Source: Anaerolineaceae bacterium
Lineage (GTDB): Bacteria > Chloroflexota > Anaerolineae > Anaerolineales > Anaerolineaceae
Length of the DNA stretch: 24,213 nucleotides
Assembly (NCBI GenBank): GCA_011620465.1
Contig: WOZC01000096.1
Span: 1 to 24,213 of the forward strand
Direction of reading: 5' to 3'
Shown one piece after another: positions 1-6,902 of the stretch. The notes below the pieces were generated by a model. It had not been told where the DNA came from, made no database searches, and saw only the letters and a program-made list of their open reading frames with translations. Position 1 is the stretch's first letter. Each line of letters begins with the position of its first letter. Position numbers and translations under genes: made by a program.

Positions 1-2
1 CT

Positions 3-557
3 AAGCACCAGATGCTGGTCAACTTCAGCGATGGCACCAGCTTGAGCACTTCTGTGGCGATGTATGGCGGCGAGGTTTGTTGGGAAAAGTCCTCCACATG
101 CGATACCAGCAATTACCAAACTGCCTTGAGCAAGCCATCTCCACTTACGGACGCATTTGATGAAGCCTATTTTCAAAGATTGATTGCGTCTGAAACTGTA
201 CAGAAGTTGCCACTCAAAGCTGTACTGGCAACCGGGCAGCACATAGTGGGTTTGGGAAATGGATGTTTGCAGGACATTTTGTGGGTAGCAGGTCTGCATC
301 CTCGCTGCATGCTCAACACATTGACGAAAAATGAGATCGGATGGTTGTTTTTAAGCATCAAGGACACACGCAAAGAGATGACTGAACTGGGTGGGAGAAG
401 CATCTCGAAGGATCTTTTGAGACAGCCTGGCGGCTACCAGGTGCGGATGTGCGCTGATACAAGGGACAAGCCTTGTCCGCGCTGCGGCTCTGAGATCCGC
501 AAGGAAGCCTATATGGGTGGGAACGTCTACACCTGCCCGACCTGCCTGCCGGTTTAG
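3..557 (+). CDS. Fpg/Nei-family DNA glycosylase, 3' part only
   Basis: The gene is cut by the left window edge; the frame is already open at base 3, so the first visible ATG (base 12) is internal. About 184 C-terminal residues are seen. A helix-two-turn-helix region is recognisable by VGLGNGCLQDILWVAGLHPR, matching the GIGN...DE.LF.A..HP pattern of Fpg/Nei enzymes, followed by a C-terminal CX2C...CX2C zinc finger (CPRC ... CPTC). These enzymes excise oxidised bases and cleave the strand; the N-terminal proline/glutamate active site lies outside the window. The zinc-finger position that is Arg in Fpg and Nei appears to be Gly here (GGNVYTCPTC), which places it in a divergent subgroup. Family assignment is sure; base specificity and activity are not. 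Confidence 0.85.
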   Translation, partial: KHQMLVNFSDGTSLSTSVAMYGGEVCWEKSSTCDTSNYQTALSKPSPLTDAFDEAYFQRLIASETVQKLPLKAVLATGQHIVGLGNGCLQDILWVAGLHPRCMLNTLTKNEIGWLFLSIKDTRKEMTELGGRSISKDLLRQPGGYQVRMCADTRDKPCPRCGSEIRKEAYMGGNVYTCPTCLPV

Positions 558-570
558 GACGATGCGAAGT

Positions 571-595
571 AAAAACCCCTGGAGAGAAATCCAGG
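571..595 (-). terminator. Hairpin terminator between convergent genes
   Basis: CCTGGA (578-583) pairs perfectly with TCCAGG (590-595) across a 6-base loop. Read leftward, the stem is followed after two G by five T (571-575), as expected for a rho-independent terminator. It sits just past the stop of the glycosylase at 557 and downstream of the leftward methyltransferase, so it could serve both. The six-pair stem is short. Confidence 0.55.
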
Positions 596-631
596 AGTTT
601 GTGGTTTTACACTCTCAAAGTGATTCTTCTA

Positions 632-766
632 TCTGAATGTCATGGGTAAGTAGATGAAGTTCAGAACCACCACATTGTAAGTGACATTGACTTTCACCGT
701 TTTAGATTGGTATCCTCCACCATCTGAGACAGTTTTTGATTCTTCCAAGTTGGGAAAGGTGTGTTT
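632..766 (-). pseudogene. Possible coding remnant, 45 open codons without ATG
   Basis: On the minus strand, 45 codons between stops at 767-769 and 629-631 read like a natural protein tail, including KTVSDGGGYQSKTVKVNVTY followed by a hydrophobic stretch and LPMTFR. There is no ATG start, only a possible TTG, and no clear ribosome binding site. It lies 34 bases downstream of the leftward methyltransferase and upstream of the 571-595 hairpin. It may be the C-terminal relic of a lost gene or chance open sequence; I do not recognise the family. Confidence 0.25.
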
Positions 767-800
767 TCAAACTTGTCGAAAGTTAAATAACAATCCAAAC

Positions 801-1817
801 TTAATAATTTGCCTGCCGCTGGTCCTTACGAAGCACTCTGAGGATGCTTATCTTGGTTGGATGGTTGAACGGTGCCGGGTCCGCAGGTGGTTGTTCCTGG
901 ATGGTACCTGGATAACCGGTGATATCAGCTGGAATTTCGACCATGCTTTCCAGAGAAACGTAACCCGTTTTTGATAGTTCGCTGATTTCATCGATGATCT
1001 GTTTCCCGGGGACATACAGGGCGTTATTGATCACGATAAGACTGCCCTGGTGCGCTACCAATGGTCTGACTTTATTGATCAATTGGACATGTTGCTGCTG
1101 CAAGTCAACCTTGCCAAAGCGTGTGCTCGAAAAGAAGGGAGAATCAAGAATAACAAAGTCGAAAAGGTTATCCAATTTTTTAAGAGCATTGATCGCGCTG
1201 AAGAAATCCCTTTTGATGAGGCACATCTCCTGGCGAAAATTGTTTAAATTGCGCGACCGCTCTGCCAGCGCGAGTGCCTCACCATTCAGATCGGTCTGGA
1301 CGACTGCTGCTGCCCCTCCTGCCAACGCTGCGACTCCCAGTGAGCCAGTGTAGGCAAAACAATTCAAAACGGATTTGCCCTGGCTATTTTGCATCAGCCA
1401 ATCGCGCAGGTTGCGCGTGTCCAGGTAAAAGCTGTCATCCTGGTTCAGGCGAAGGTCGATGGCGTAATGGATGCCGTGCTCGGAAATCTCCTGCGGGAGC
1501 GTTTGCCCTTGGATTAATTGACCTTTTCTTGCCTCAGGGTCATTCGAATGACGGCTTTTCAGTAAAATCGACTCGATTCCGGAGATTTCTGTAGAACTGA
1601 ATTGCGCAATTAGATCGATTGTAGATTTCAGGCTTTCAGGTTGGCGGCTGTGATTACTGATCAGGAGTGTATTGGCATAACGGTCAATTACCAGGCCGGG
1701 TAAGCCTTCGTAGAAACCGTTGAACAGGCGATATGCATAACAAGAGAGCAGCGTAGGATCTTCCTGGCGAGCATGGAGGCATAGTCGCAGTTGGTTTGTG
1801 AAGTCCATTTCTTTCAT
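801..1817 (-). CDS. RlmK/RlmI-like class I SAM-dependent methyltransferase
   Basis: A 338-residue COG1092-type methyltransferase, related to 23S rRNA methyltransferases RlmI and RlmK. The N-terminal half has the conserved YRLFNGFYEGLPGLVIDRY element that in RlmI follows the PUA domain; no PUA domain precedes it. The Rossmann core has SAM motif I as VLNCFAYTGSLGVAAL and an acidic motif II at TDLNGEAL. Motif IV, normally DPPxF, reads LDSPFFSS. The region where RlmI carries its catalytic cysteine reads SLIVINNALYVPG, with no cysteine, closer to the SNN segment of RlmK. The C-terminus has a GYPGT...DPAPFNHPTK segment. An AGAAGG lies 10 bases before the ATG; the ATG at codon 4 is an alternative start. 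The target nucleotide is unknown. Confidence 0.75.
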   Translation of the reverse strand: MKEMDFTNQLRLCLHARQEDPTLLSCYAYRLFNGFYEGLPGLVIDRYANTLLISNHSRQPESLKSTIDLIAQFSSTEISGIESILLKSRHSNDPEARKGQLIQGQTLPQEISEHGIHYAIDLRLNQDDSFYLDTRNLRDWLMQNSQGKSVLNCFAYTGSLGVAALAGGAAAVVQTDLNGEALALAERSRNLNNFRQEMCLIKRDFFSAINALKKLDNLFDFVILDSPFFSSTRFGKVDLQQQHVQLINKVRPLVAHQGSLIVINNALYVPGKQIIDEISELSKTGYVSLESMVEIPADITGYPGTIQEQPPADPAPFNHPTKISILRVLRKDQRQANY

Positions 1818-1837
1818 ATTAATTTAACCTTCTGTTT

Positions 1838-1857
1838 ATTCTACAACGAATGTAGAA
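1838..1857. promoter_or_regulatory. 19-bp inverted repeat overlapping a candidate -10 (operator-like)
   Basis: TTCTACA (1839-1845) and TGTAGAA (1851-1857) form a perfect 7-base inverted repeat with a 5-base centre, between the divergent methyltransferase and ZIP transporter genes. On the minus strand the repeat overlaps TAGAAT (1838-1843), a plausible -10 for the methyltransferase. A dimeric repressor site is the simplest reading. The regulator is unknown, and it does not match a Fur, Zur or LexA box that I recognise. Confidence 0.35.
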
Positions 1858-1943
1858 GAATGCATTATTTCTTGAGAAAACTTGAATTAAGATGGATACA
1901 CAACAAATTCCTATTTGATTGCACTTTCTTTAATAGAAATTGT

Positions 1944-1975
1944 TATAATCCAATGAAGATTTTAAACCTTGGGAG
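1944..1975 (+). promoter_or_regulatory. -10 box and Shine-Dalgarno of ZIP transporter gene
   Basis: A perfect TATAAT (1944-1949) lies 32 bases before the transporter ATG, and GGGAG (1971-1975) lies 6 bases before it. The -35 is poorly defined: TTGCAC at 1919-1924 would give a long 19-base spacer. The -10 and ribosome site fix the start at 1982. Confidence 0.55.
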
Positions 1976-1981
1976 CAAACG

Positions 1982-2797
1982 ATGAGTGAATTCTTTAAAA
2001 GCCAAAATCCGTATATACAGACTCTTCTTGCCACGCTCTTTACTTGGGGAATGACTGCCTTGGGTGCAGCTGTTGTCTTCATAGGGAAGAAAGTGAACCA
2101 AAAATTACTGGATGGCATGTTAGGGTTTGCTTCGGGTGTGATGATCGCCGCTAGTTTTTTCTCATTGTTAGCTCCTGCTATTGATTTGGCTGAGGGGGGT
2201 GCTGTTCCTTCATGGGTTCCGGCTGTTTCTGGCTTTTTATTAGGAGGTGGGTTCCTCTATGCGGTCGACAAAATATTACCCCATCTGCATCCTGGAGAGC
2301 AAAAGCCGGAAGGGGTAAAGAGTTCATGGCAGCGTAGTGTCCTGTTGGTTTTAGCAATCACCCTGCATAATATCCCGGAAGGATTGGCAGTTGGGGTGGG
2401 TTTTGGTGTCGCGGCAGTGGGACTCGAAAACGGTTACCTGGCGTCAGCGATCGCGCTTGCCCTGGGTATTGGTCTTCAAAATTTCCCTGAAGGGATGGCG
2501 GTTTCGCTCCCCTTACGCAAGGAGAATATAAGCCAAAGAAAAGCCTTCATGCTTGGTCAGCTTTCTGGCATTGTTGAACCAATTTCCGCCCTGGTAGGGG
2601 TTTGGGCAGTATCGATGATGCAAGGGCTGCTGCCTTATGCGCTTTCATTCGCCGCAGGCGCAATGATCTACGTGGTCGCAGAAGAACTTATTCCTGAATC
2701 GAAACGTTCGGCAGCACAAGGTCATTCTGATATTCCTACGATCGGTGTAATGTTAGGATTTGCGCTGATGATGCTGTTGGATATTGCGTTGGGTTAG
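1982..2797 (+). CDS. ZIP-family divalent metal transporter
   Basis: A 271-residue polytopic membrane protein of the ZIP family (ZupT/GufA-like), which imports zinc and other divalent cations across the cytoplasmic membrane. The signature helix reads HNIPEGLAVGVGFG, and the next helix has QNFPEGMAVSLPLR, the paired H/Q-N-x-P-E-G metal-site motifs. GQLSGIVEP is the following conserved element. About eight hydrophobic segments are visible, with a short variable loop containing HLHPGEQ (possible metal ligands) after the third. The length is typical for bacterial ZIP proteins. The start is supported by GGGAG 6 bases upstream. The gene diverges from the RlmK-like methyltransferase. Its stop codon TAG overlaps the stop of the convergent methyltransferase by two bases. 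Metal specificity cannot be read from sequence. Confidence 0.9.
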   Translation: MSEFFKSQNPYIQTLLATLFTWGMTALGAAVVFIGKKVNQKLLDGMLGFASGVMIAASFFSLLAPAIDLAEGGAVPSWVPAVSGFLLGGGFLYAVDKILPHLHPGEQKPEGVKSSWQRSVLLVLAITLHNIPEGLAVGVGFGVAAVGLENGYLASAIALALGIGLQNFPEGMAVSLPLRKENISQRKAFMLGQLSGIVEPISALVGVWAVSMMQGLLPYALSFAAGAMIYVVAEELIPESKRSAAQGHSDIPTIGVMLGFALMMLLDIALG

Positions 2798-3534
2798 GCT
2801 GTAGGTTTGTTCCAAACCTGGTAGAGGGCAAGATCGCCCTCTTTTCCATCTGAAAAGAATTCATCTTCCAACTTGAGCGCAACTGAAATACCGTTTGCTA
2901 CGAGGGTGTTGGAGTCGTAATGATGGACGTAGCGATAACGAGGTAGCTGGCTGGGATCTGCGCGCCAGTCCAACAGAAGGTCGTTTTCACTCAATCCTTG
3001 CAGGTTTTCTTGAAGGATTGACCAAGGTTGGATGCGAGTGCTTAAGCGTCTGTTGTTTTTGACTTGCCAAGTAGACAAGTAAAACTTGCCACCCATCACC
3101 AGGCTTTGCCTTGCAAACCTGAAGAAACTGTTCAGGTAAGGTTCAACAGGAAAGTGATGGATCACAGCAAAACAAGTAATAGCGTCGAAATCTGATTGGG
3201 TTGACAGGTTCTCGATCTGAGCGGAGAGATCAACCTTTCTGAATAAAAACTGGTCAGTTTTATTTTCAGGGATTGCTCTTTTTGCGTCTTGTAAAAGGGA
3301 TAGGCTGTTATCAATACCAAGATAATGACCTGTGAAACCTGCTTTAATGAGAGCTTGAGCAAGGTTTCCGTTTCCACAGCCCAAATCCAGTAAGTTTTCA
3401 GAATTTAAAAGCTGTGGAAGCAAACGGCAAATTCCTGGTTGAATGGAATAGCGTGTCGAAGAAAAGGACTTCGCATAGGTATCATAGAAATTTTGATTTA
3501 GTTTCAGGAGAAAATCTTGTGTCTCTTGGTTCAT
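2794..3534 (-). CDS. Class I SAM-dependent methyltransferase, substrate unknown
   Basis: A small soluble Rossmann-fold methyltransferase of about 246 residues. Motif I is LLDLGCGNGNLAQAL, followed by a hydrophobic strand ending in the acidic LGIDNS. Motif IV/post-I is DAITCFAVIHHFP, typical of the UbiE/Methyltransf_11 superfamily. The C-terminal third, with LLDWR and RYRYVHHYD, is less familiar. An upstream in-frame ATG at 3591 would add 19 residues, but neither start has a Shine-Dalgarno. I prefer 3534 because the protein then begins MNQETQDFLLKLNQNFYDTY, where similar proteins begin, and an extended -10 sits 7 bases before it. The substrate could be a small molecule, lipid or tRNA; nothing in the neighbourhood decides. 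Confidence 0.7.
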   Translation of the reverse strand: MNQETQDFLLKLNQNFYDTYAKSFSSTRYSIQPGICRLLPQLLNSENLLDLGCGNGNLAQALIKAGFTGHYLGIDNSLSLLQDAKRAIPENKTDQFLFRKVDLSAQIENLSTQSDFDAITCFAVIHHFPVEPYLNSFFRFARQSLVMGGKFYLSTWQVKNNRRLSTRIQPWSILQENLQGLSENDLLLDWRADPSQLPRYRYVHHYDSNTLVANGISVALKLEDEFFSDGKEGDLALYQVWNKPTA

Positions 3535-3541
3535 TAGTTTG

Positions 3542-3549
3542 ATTTTATC
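3542..3549 (-). promoter_or_regulatory. Extended -10 directly before methyltransferase start
   Basis: On the minus strand TGATAAAAT matches the extended -10 pattern (TGnTAtaAT), with the hexamer at 3542-3547. Only 7 bases separate it from the ATG ending at 3534, so transcription would start at or next to the start codon, giving a leaderless message. No good -35 is present. Confidence 0.35.
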
Positions 3550-3613
3550 AGGTGTGGCAGAACGTAAGCTGAATTTAAAAACCAAATCCATACAGCAAAG
3601 AGATTTACCCGGT

Positions 3614-3642
3614 TTGGAATCTACTTGACCTTGATGTAGAAT
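3614..3642 (+). promoter_or_regulatory. Promoter of elp3, probably leaderless
   Basis: TTGGAA (3614-3619) and TAGAAT (3637-3642) are separated by 17 bases, a good sigma-70-type promoter. The ATG begins only 8 bases after the -10, and there is no Shine-Dalgarno, so the predicted transcript starts at or just before the initiation codon. Confidence 0.5.
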
Positions 3643-3650
3643 AACCCCAT

Positions 3651-5273
3651 ATGACAGAAGACGAACGCGAAATTTGGCGCCAGAAGCGGCAGCATTCTGA
3701 TGAGGATATGGTGCTGGCGTATAAGATCCTTGATGAAATCAAGCAAGGAGCAGAACCACGAAGAGCCTTGCGCTCAAACCCCTTACCTGGAGGTCGAGGT
3801 TTCTTAGCCAAACACGCCCTGGTGGCAGCTTATCACGAAAAGGTAGCGCTTGGCGAATGGGAAGATGACCCGCTTCTCCTGGCTAAAATTCGGATGAAGC
3901 CTATCCGAACGCTGTCTGGCGTAACTACAATCACAGTTCTGACCAAACCTTATCCATGCCCGGGAAAGTGCATTTTCTGCCCTTCGGAAGAAGGTCTGCC
4001 CCAAAGCTACTTATCTGACGAGCCCGGTGCCAGACGCGGAGTCGAGCATGCTTTTAACCCCTACACCCAGGTCTCGTCACGACTGAACGCTTTGCACGAG
4101 GTGGGTCATCCGACGGACAAAATTGAGTTGCTTATCCTCGGCGGCAGTTGGACGGCTTATCCCGCCAGTTATCGCGAATGGTTCATCCGCCGTTGCTTCG
4201 AAGCCCTTAACCAGGAAAATCCAAATGATGAGCAGGGTGAGGTAAGCCTTTCTGAGGTTCAAAAAACGAACAGCCAGGCGCGCCACCGCAATGTTGGTCT
4301 TGTAGTTGAAACAAGACCCGACTTGATAACCATCGATAATTTGATCGAGATGCGCAGGCAGGGAGTCACCAAGATGCAGCTGGGGGTCCAGAGCATGGAT
4401 GACCGCGTTTTGGAATTGAATCAACGCGGGCACAGCGCTGAAGAAGCCGAAGATGCCATTCGCATGGTAAGAGCAGCTGGATTTAAGGTCGTCGTCCATT
4501 GGATGCCGAATCTTTTAGGTGCAACCCCTGAATCTGACCGGGAAGATTTTGCCCGGTTGTGGCGGGAAGGCGGCATTAACCCTGACGAATTGAAAATTTA
4601 CCCATGCCAACTACTTCGCAATGCTGAGCTTTACCAATATTGGCAGCGTGGTGAATACACACCCTACTCAGAACAAGAATTGATTGATTTGCTGGCTGAC
4701 ATCAAACCGACAGTTCCGCGCTTCTGCCGGATTAACCGCGTCATCCGCGATATTCCCTCCAACCATGTTGTGGAAGGAAACCGCAACACCAGTTTACGCC
4801 AGGATGTGGCTTTGGAAATGGAAAAGCGAGGCAAAGCTTGCCAGTGTATCCGCTGTCGTGAAATTCGCAAGGGCAAGATAGATGACCGAAACCTGGTTCT
4901 GGATGATCAGGTTTACAGAGCAGGTTGGGCGGAAGAACACTTTCTTTCCTATAATACACAGGATGATCACATTCTTGGATTTCTTCGCCTTTCCCTCCCC
5001 AATAATGCGCGTATTTTCCCTGCAGATGAACTTCAGAACGCGGCTATCATCCGTGAGGTGCATGTGTATGGGCAGTCGATCGAAGTGGGAAGCGAGGGTT
5101 CGGGTTCAGCGCAGCACCGCGGGTTGGGCAGTAGTTTAATCGAAAAAGCAGCGGAAATCGCTCGCTCGAAAGGTTATCAAAAGTTGACTGTTATCTCGGC
5201 GGTCGGCACCCGTGAGTATTATGCGGCGAGGGGGTTTGAATTGGGCGAGCTTTACATGGTGCGAGAGATATAG
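3651..5273 (+). CDS. elp3: Elp3: tRNA uridine-34 carboxymethylating radical SAM/acetyltransferase
   Basis: A 540-residue single-subunit Elp3 that uses acetyl-CoA and SAM radical chemistry to install the carboxymethyl group on wobble uridine 34 of tRNAs. The radical SAM cluster motif is CPGKCIFC at residues 103-110 (Cys103, 107, 110; CX3CX2C). Next come PSEEGLPQSYLSDEPGA and the GGSW and VVETRPD strands of the barrel. A cysteine-rich stretch (CQCIRCREIR) lies before the GNAT domain, which covers roughly residues 410-540 and has an acetyl-CoA loop around QHRGLGSSLI. The N-terminal basic segment is consistent with tRNA binding. Bacterial Elp3 is known from the related Dehalococcoides mccartyi, where it works without Elp1/2/4-6; none of those is present here. 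Confidence 0.93.
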   Translation: MTEDEREIWRQKRQHSDEDMVLAYKILDEIKQGAEPRRALRSNPLPGGRGFLAKHALVAAYHEKVALGEWEDDPLLLAKIRMKPIRTLSGVTTITVLTKPYPCPGKCIFCPSEEGLPQSYLSDEPGARRGVEHAFNPYTQVSSRLNALHEVGHPTDKIELLILGGSWTAYPASYREWFIRRCFEALNQENPNDEQGEVSLSEVQKTNSQARHRNVGLVVETRPDLITIDNLIEMRRQGVTKMQLGVQSMDDRVLELNQRGHSAEEAEDAIRMVRAAGFKVVVHWMPNLLGATPESDREDFARLWREGGINPDELKIYPCQLLRNAELYQYWQRGEYTPYSEQELIDLLADIKPTVPRFCRINRVIRDIPSNHVVEGNRNTSLRQDVALEMEKRGKACQCIRCREIRKGKIDDRNLVLDDQVYRAGWAEEHFLSYNTQDDHILGFLRLSLPNNARIFPADELQNAAIIREVHVYGQSIEVGSEGSGSAQHRGLGSSLIEKAAEIARSKGYQKLTVISAVGTREYYAARGFELGELYMVREI

Positions 5274-5540
5274 TGTGTAGTTGTAGGGGCGGGTTCTAAA
5301 CTCGTCCTTAGACTTGTGAGTGTAAAAACCCTCTCTTTGGAGAGGGTCCGTGAACGAAGCAAACGGGGGTGAGGGTCACGTTATTGGTTACCAAGGTGCA
5401 ATTCAACTTCAAGAAAAACCGGTTTATCCTAACCAGGATAGGAAAAGACTCGATTAACACAATACATACCTCATCCACCACTTCGTGGTCCCCACCTGCC
5501 CTGACTTGTCATGGGTTCTCCAAGGAGAAGGTTGTAAGGA
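5274..5540. repeat. Repeat-rich spacer: three hairpin elements, two in inverted orientation
   Basis: No gene is seen here; short open frames are unconvincing. Three elements can be drawn. First, TAGGGGCGGGTT (5284-5295) pairs with AACTCGTCCTTA (5299-5310) through a 3-base loop, 12 pairs including three G-U. Second, ACCCTCTC (5328-5335) pairs perfectly with GAGAGGGT (5340-5347), continuing to GGGGGTGAGGGT near 5376. Third, CCTCATCC at 5469, ACCAC-TTC-GTGGT (5477-5489) and TTCTCC-AA-GGAGAA (5516-5529) run to 5532. The third is roughly the reverse complement in layout of the second, so the two look like inverted, decayed copies of one dispersed repeat family around an AT-richer core. Confidence 0.55.
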
Positions 5541-5541
5541 A

Positions 5542-5575
5542 CAAAAATAGCCGGGTTGAATGATCACAACCCGGC
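5542..5575 (-). terminator. Rho-independent terminator of AIM24-family gene
   Basis: On the minus strand GCCGGGTT pairs with AACCCGGC (5568-5575 with 5550-5557; 8 perfect, GC-rich pairs, 10-base loop) and is followed by TATTTTTGTT. It lies 40 bases past the stop of the leftward gene at 5616, as expected for an intrinsic terminator. Confidence 0.85.
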
Positions 5576-5615
5576 TTGTACTACACTTACATCATCCACG
5601 GTAAGTTGTAAACTA

Positions 5616-6296
5616 CTACCCGCTTTTGTGAGGCATAAAACCCATAATACGGGCGGCAAAAGAGGCAGTATTCAACGACTGCAGCCAAACTTTACCAGGA
5701 CCTTCCAAAACGCTGAGGAACAAACCTTCTCCACCAAATAAGATGTTGGTGAAGCCCTTTACCGTCTCTACGTCATATTTGACGTCGGATTCAAAAAAGG
5801 CGATATTGCCCGTGTCGACTTTGATGCGTTGACCGGGTTGCAGATCGATTTCCACAATAGAGCCGTCCAGCTCAAGAAAAACAATGCCTTCTCCGCTGAG
5901 ACGCTGCATTATGAAGCCTTCACCACCGAAAAAACCAGTCTTAAGTTTATTGACGAATGTGGAGAGGACTACACTCGGTTGAGCGCAAAGGAAAGCGGAT
6001 TTTTGGGCTATATATTGCTTTCTTCCGTCCAACTGCAAGGCATGGATTTCACCGGGCATAGCTGAGGTCAGGGTGATCTCAGCGCCGGCTTCCTTGGAGG
6101 TATAGGTAGCCATGAAGAGAGATTCACCGGTCAGCATGCGACCGAGACCTTTCATCAAGCCTCCGCGAACGTTGGTCTCCATTTGAAAATTGTCGGACAT
6201 CCAACTCATCCCACCAGATTGGGTGTAAATGGTTTCCCCGGCATCGAGCTGCAAGGTTAAACCGGGTAATTTTTCGCCAAATATTCTGTATCTCAT
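5616..6296 (-). CDS. AIM24/TIGR00266-family protein
   Basis: A 226-residue protein of the AIM24 (TIGR00266) beta-rich family, whose eukaryotic member is mitochondrial and whose bacterial members have no firmly assigned role. Family features visible are the start MRYRIFGEKLPGLTLQLDAG, the SGGMSWMSDNFQMET segment, GGLMKGLGRMLTGESLF, GFFGGEGFIMQRLSGEG and a late FGGEGLFLSVLEGPGKVWLQ. It has no signal peptide or membrane helix. The start is supported by GGAG at 6302-6305, 5 bases before the ATG. It follows rpiB on the same strand with a 68-base gap containing a hairpin, and ends at a strong terminator, so it is probably the last gene of that unit. Confidence 0.88.
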   Translation of the reverse strand: MRYRIFGEKLPGLTLQLDAGETIYTQSGGMSWMSDNFQMETNVRGGLMKGLGRMLTGESLFMATYTSKEAGAEITLTSAMPGEIHALQLDGRKQYIAQKSAFLCAQPSVVLSTFVNKLKTGFFGGEGFIMQRLSGEGIVFLELDGSIVEIDLQPGQRIKVDTGNIAFFESDVKYDVETVKGFTNILFGGEGLFLSVLEGPGKVWLQSLNTASFAARIMGFMPHKSG

Positions 6297-6321
6297 TATT
6301 TCTCCATTTTCTTAATCTAAT

Positions 6322-6343
6322 CCAGAAGGGATCAATCTTCTGG
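6322..6343. other. Perfect 7-bp hairpin between rpiB and AIM24 genes
   Basis: CCAGAAG (6322-6328) pairs with CTTCTGG (6337-6343) across an 8-base loop in the gap between the two leftward genes. In the direction of transcription it is followed by ATTAGATT, with no T-run, so it is a weak terminator at best. It could attenuate read-through or stabilise the rpiB message end. Confidence 0.4.
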
Positions 6344-6364
6344 TTTTCACAATAATTTAGCCTC

Positions 6365-6877
6365 TCAGGGAAGATCTGAAGCTTCAGTTGGGCGTTCAGT
6401 TGGTTGCTCCTGATGGTTCTCTACACCAAGTAGCAAGTTGCGTTGTTCGATGCGGGTGATCATGTCTACCCGGCGTTGATGTCGTTCGCCTTCGAAGGAA
6501 GCATTCAGCCAGCCCTCGGTGATGAGCGTTGCCAGTCCGCCTGCCACAACGCGAGCACCAAAGCAAAGCACGTTGGCGTTATTGTGCCGGCGGGCCAGGA
6601 TGGCGGAGTAGGGTTCGCTAACTGCAGCTGCACGAATCCCCGGGAATTTGTTGGCGGCAATTGACATGCCAACGCCAGTGCCACAGATCAGGATGCCACG
6701 GTCAAATTGACCAGAGAGGATCGCTTTGGAAACCAACTCAGCGATACGAGGGTAATCCGCGCTTTCGCTGGTGAAGGTGCCAAAATCTTCATAGGGGATC
6801 ATTCTGCTGTCAAGATAATTTTTGATTGTTTCTTTTAATGCCAGGGCTGTGTGATCACAACCAATTGCGATTTTCAT
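6365..6877 (-). CDS. rpiB: Ribose-5-phosphate isomerase B
   Basis: A cytoplasmic RpiB/LacAB-family isomerase of 170 residues that interconverts ribose 5-phosphate and ribulose 5-phosphate in the pentose phosphate pathway. It starts MKIAIGCDHTALALKE, with the substrate-binding Asp-His pair at residues 8-9. The active-site cysteine is Cys65 in GILICGTGVGMSIAANK, and His98 lies in RRHNNANVLCFGAR. The last 20 or so residues (rich in E, Q, P and T) extend beyond the usual length of about 145-150 and look disordered. GAGGT at 6882-6886 supports the start. Its own promoter is visible upstream. RpiB supplies ribose 5-phosphate, the substrate of the PRPP synthetase encoded elsewhere in this window, though the two are not co-transcribed. 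Confidence 0.95.
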   Translation of the reverse strand: MKIAIGCDHTALALKETIKNYLDSRMIPYEDFGTFTSESADYPRIAELVSKAILSGQFDRGILICGTGVGMSIAANKFPGIRAAAVSEPYSAILARRHNNANVLCFGARVVAGGLATLITEGWLNASFEGERHQRRVDMITRIEQRNLLLGVENHQEQPTERPTEASDLP

Positions 6878-6902
6878 GATTACCTCACATTTTGTTTGTA
6901 AA

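Noticed and set aside
681..974. Rightward open frame of 97 codons
   Set aside because: No ribosome site and no recognisable protein pattern; mostly antisense to the methyltransferase gene.
5274..5540. CRISPR array
   Set aside because: Repeats are inverted, few, unequal and not regularly spaced.
5369..5741. Short rightward open frames in the elp3/AIM24 spacer
   Set aside because: They run through hairpin repeats and the terminator, with no ribosome site or homology I can see.
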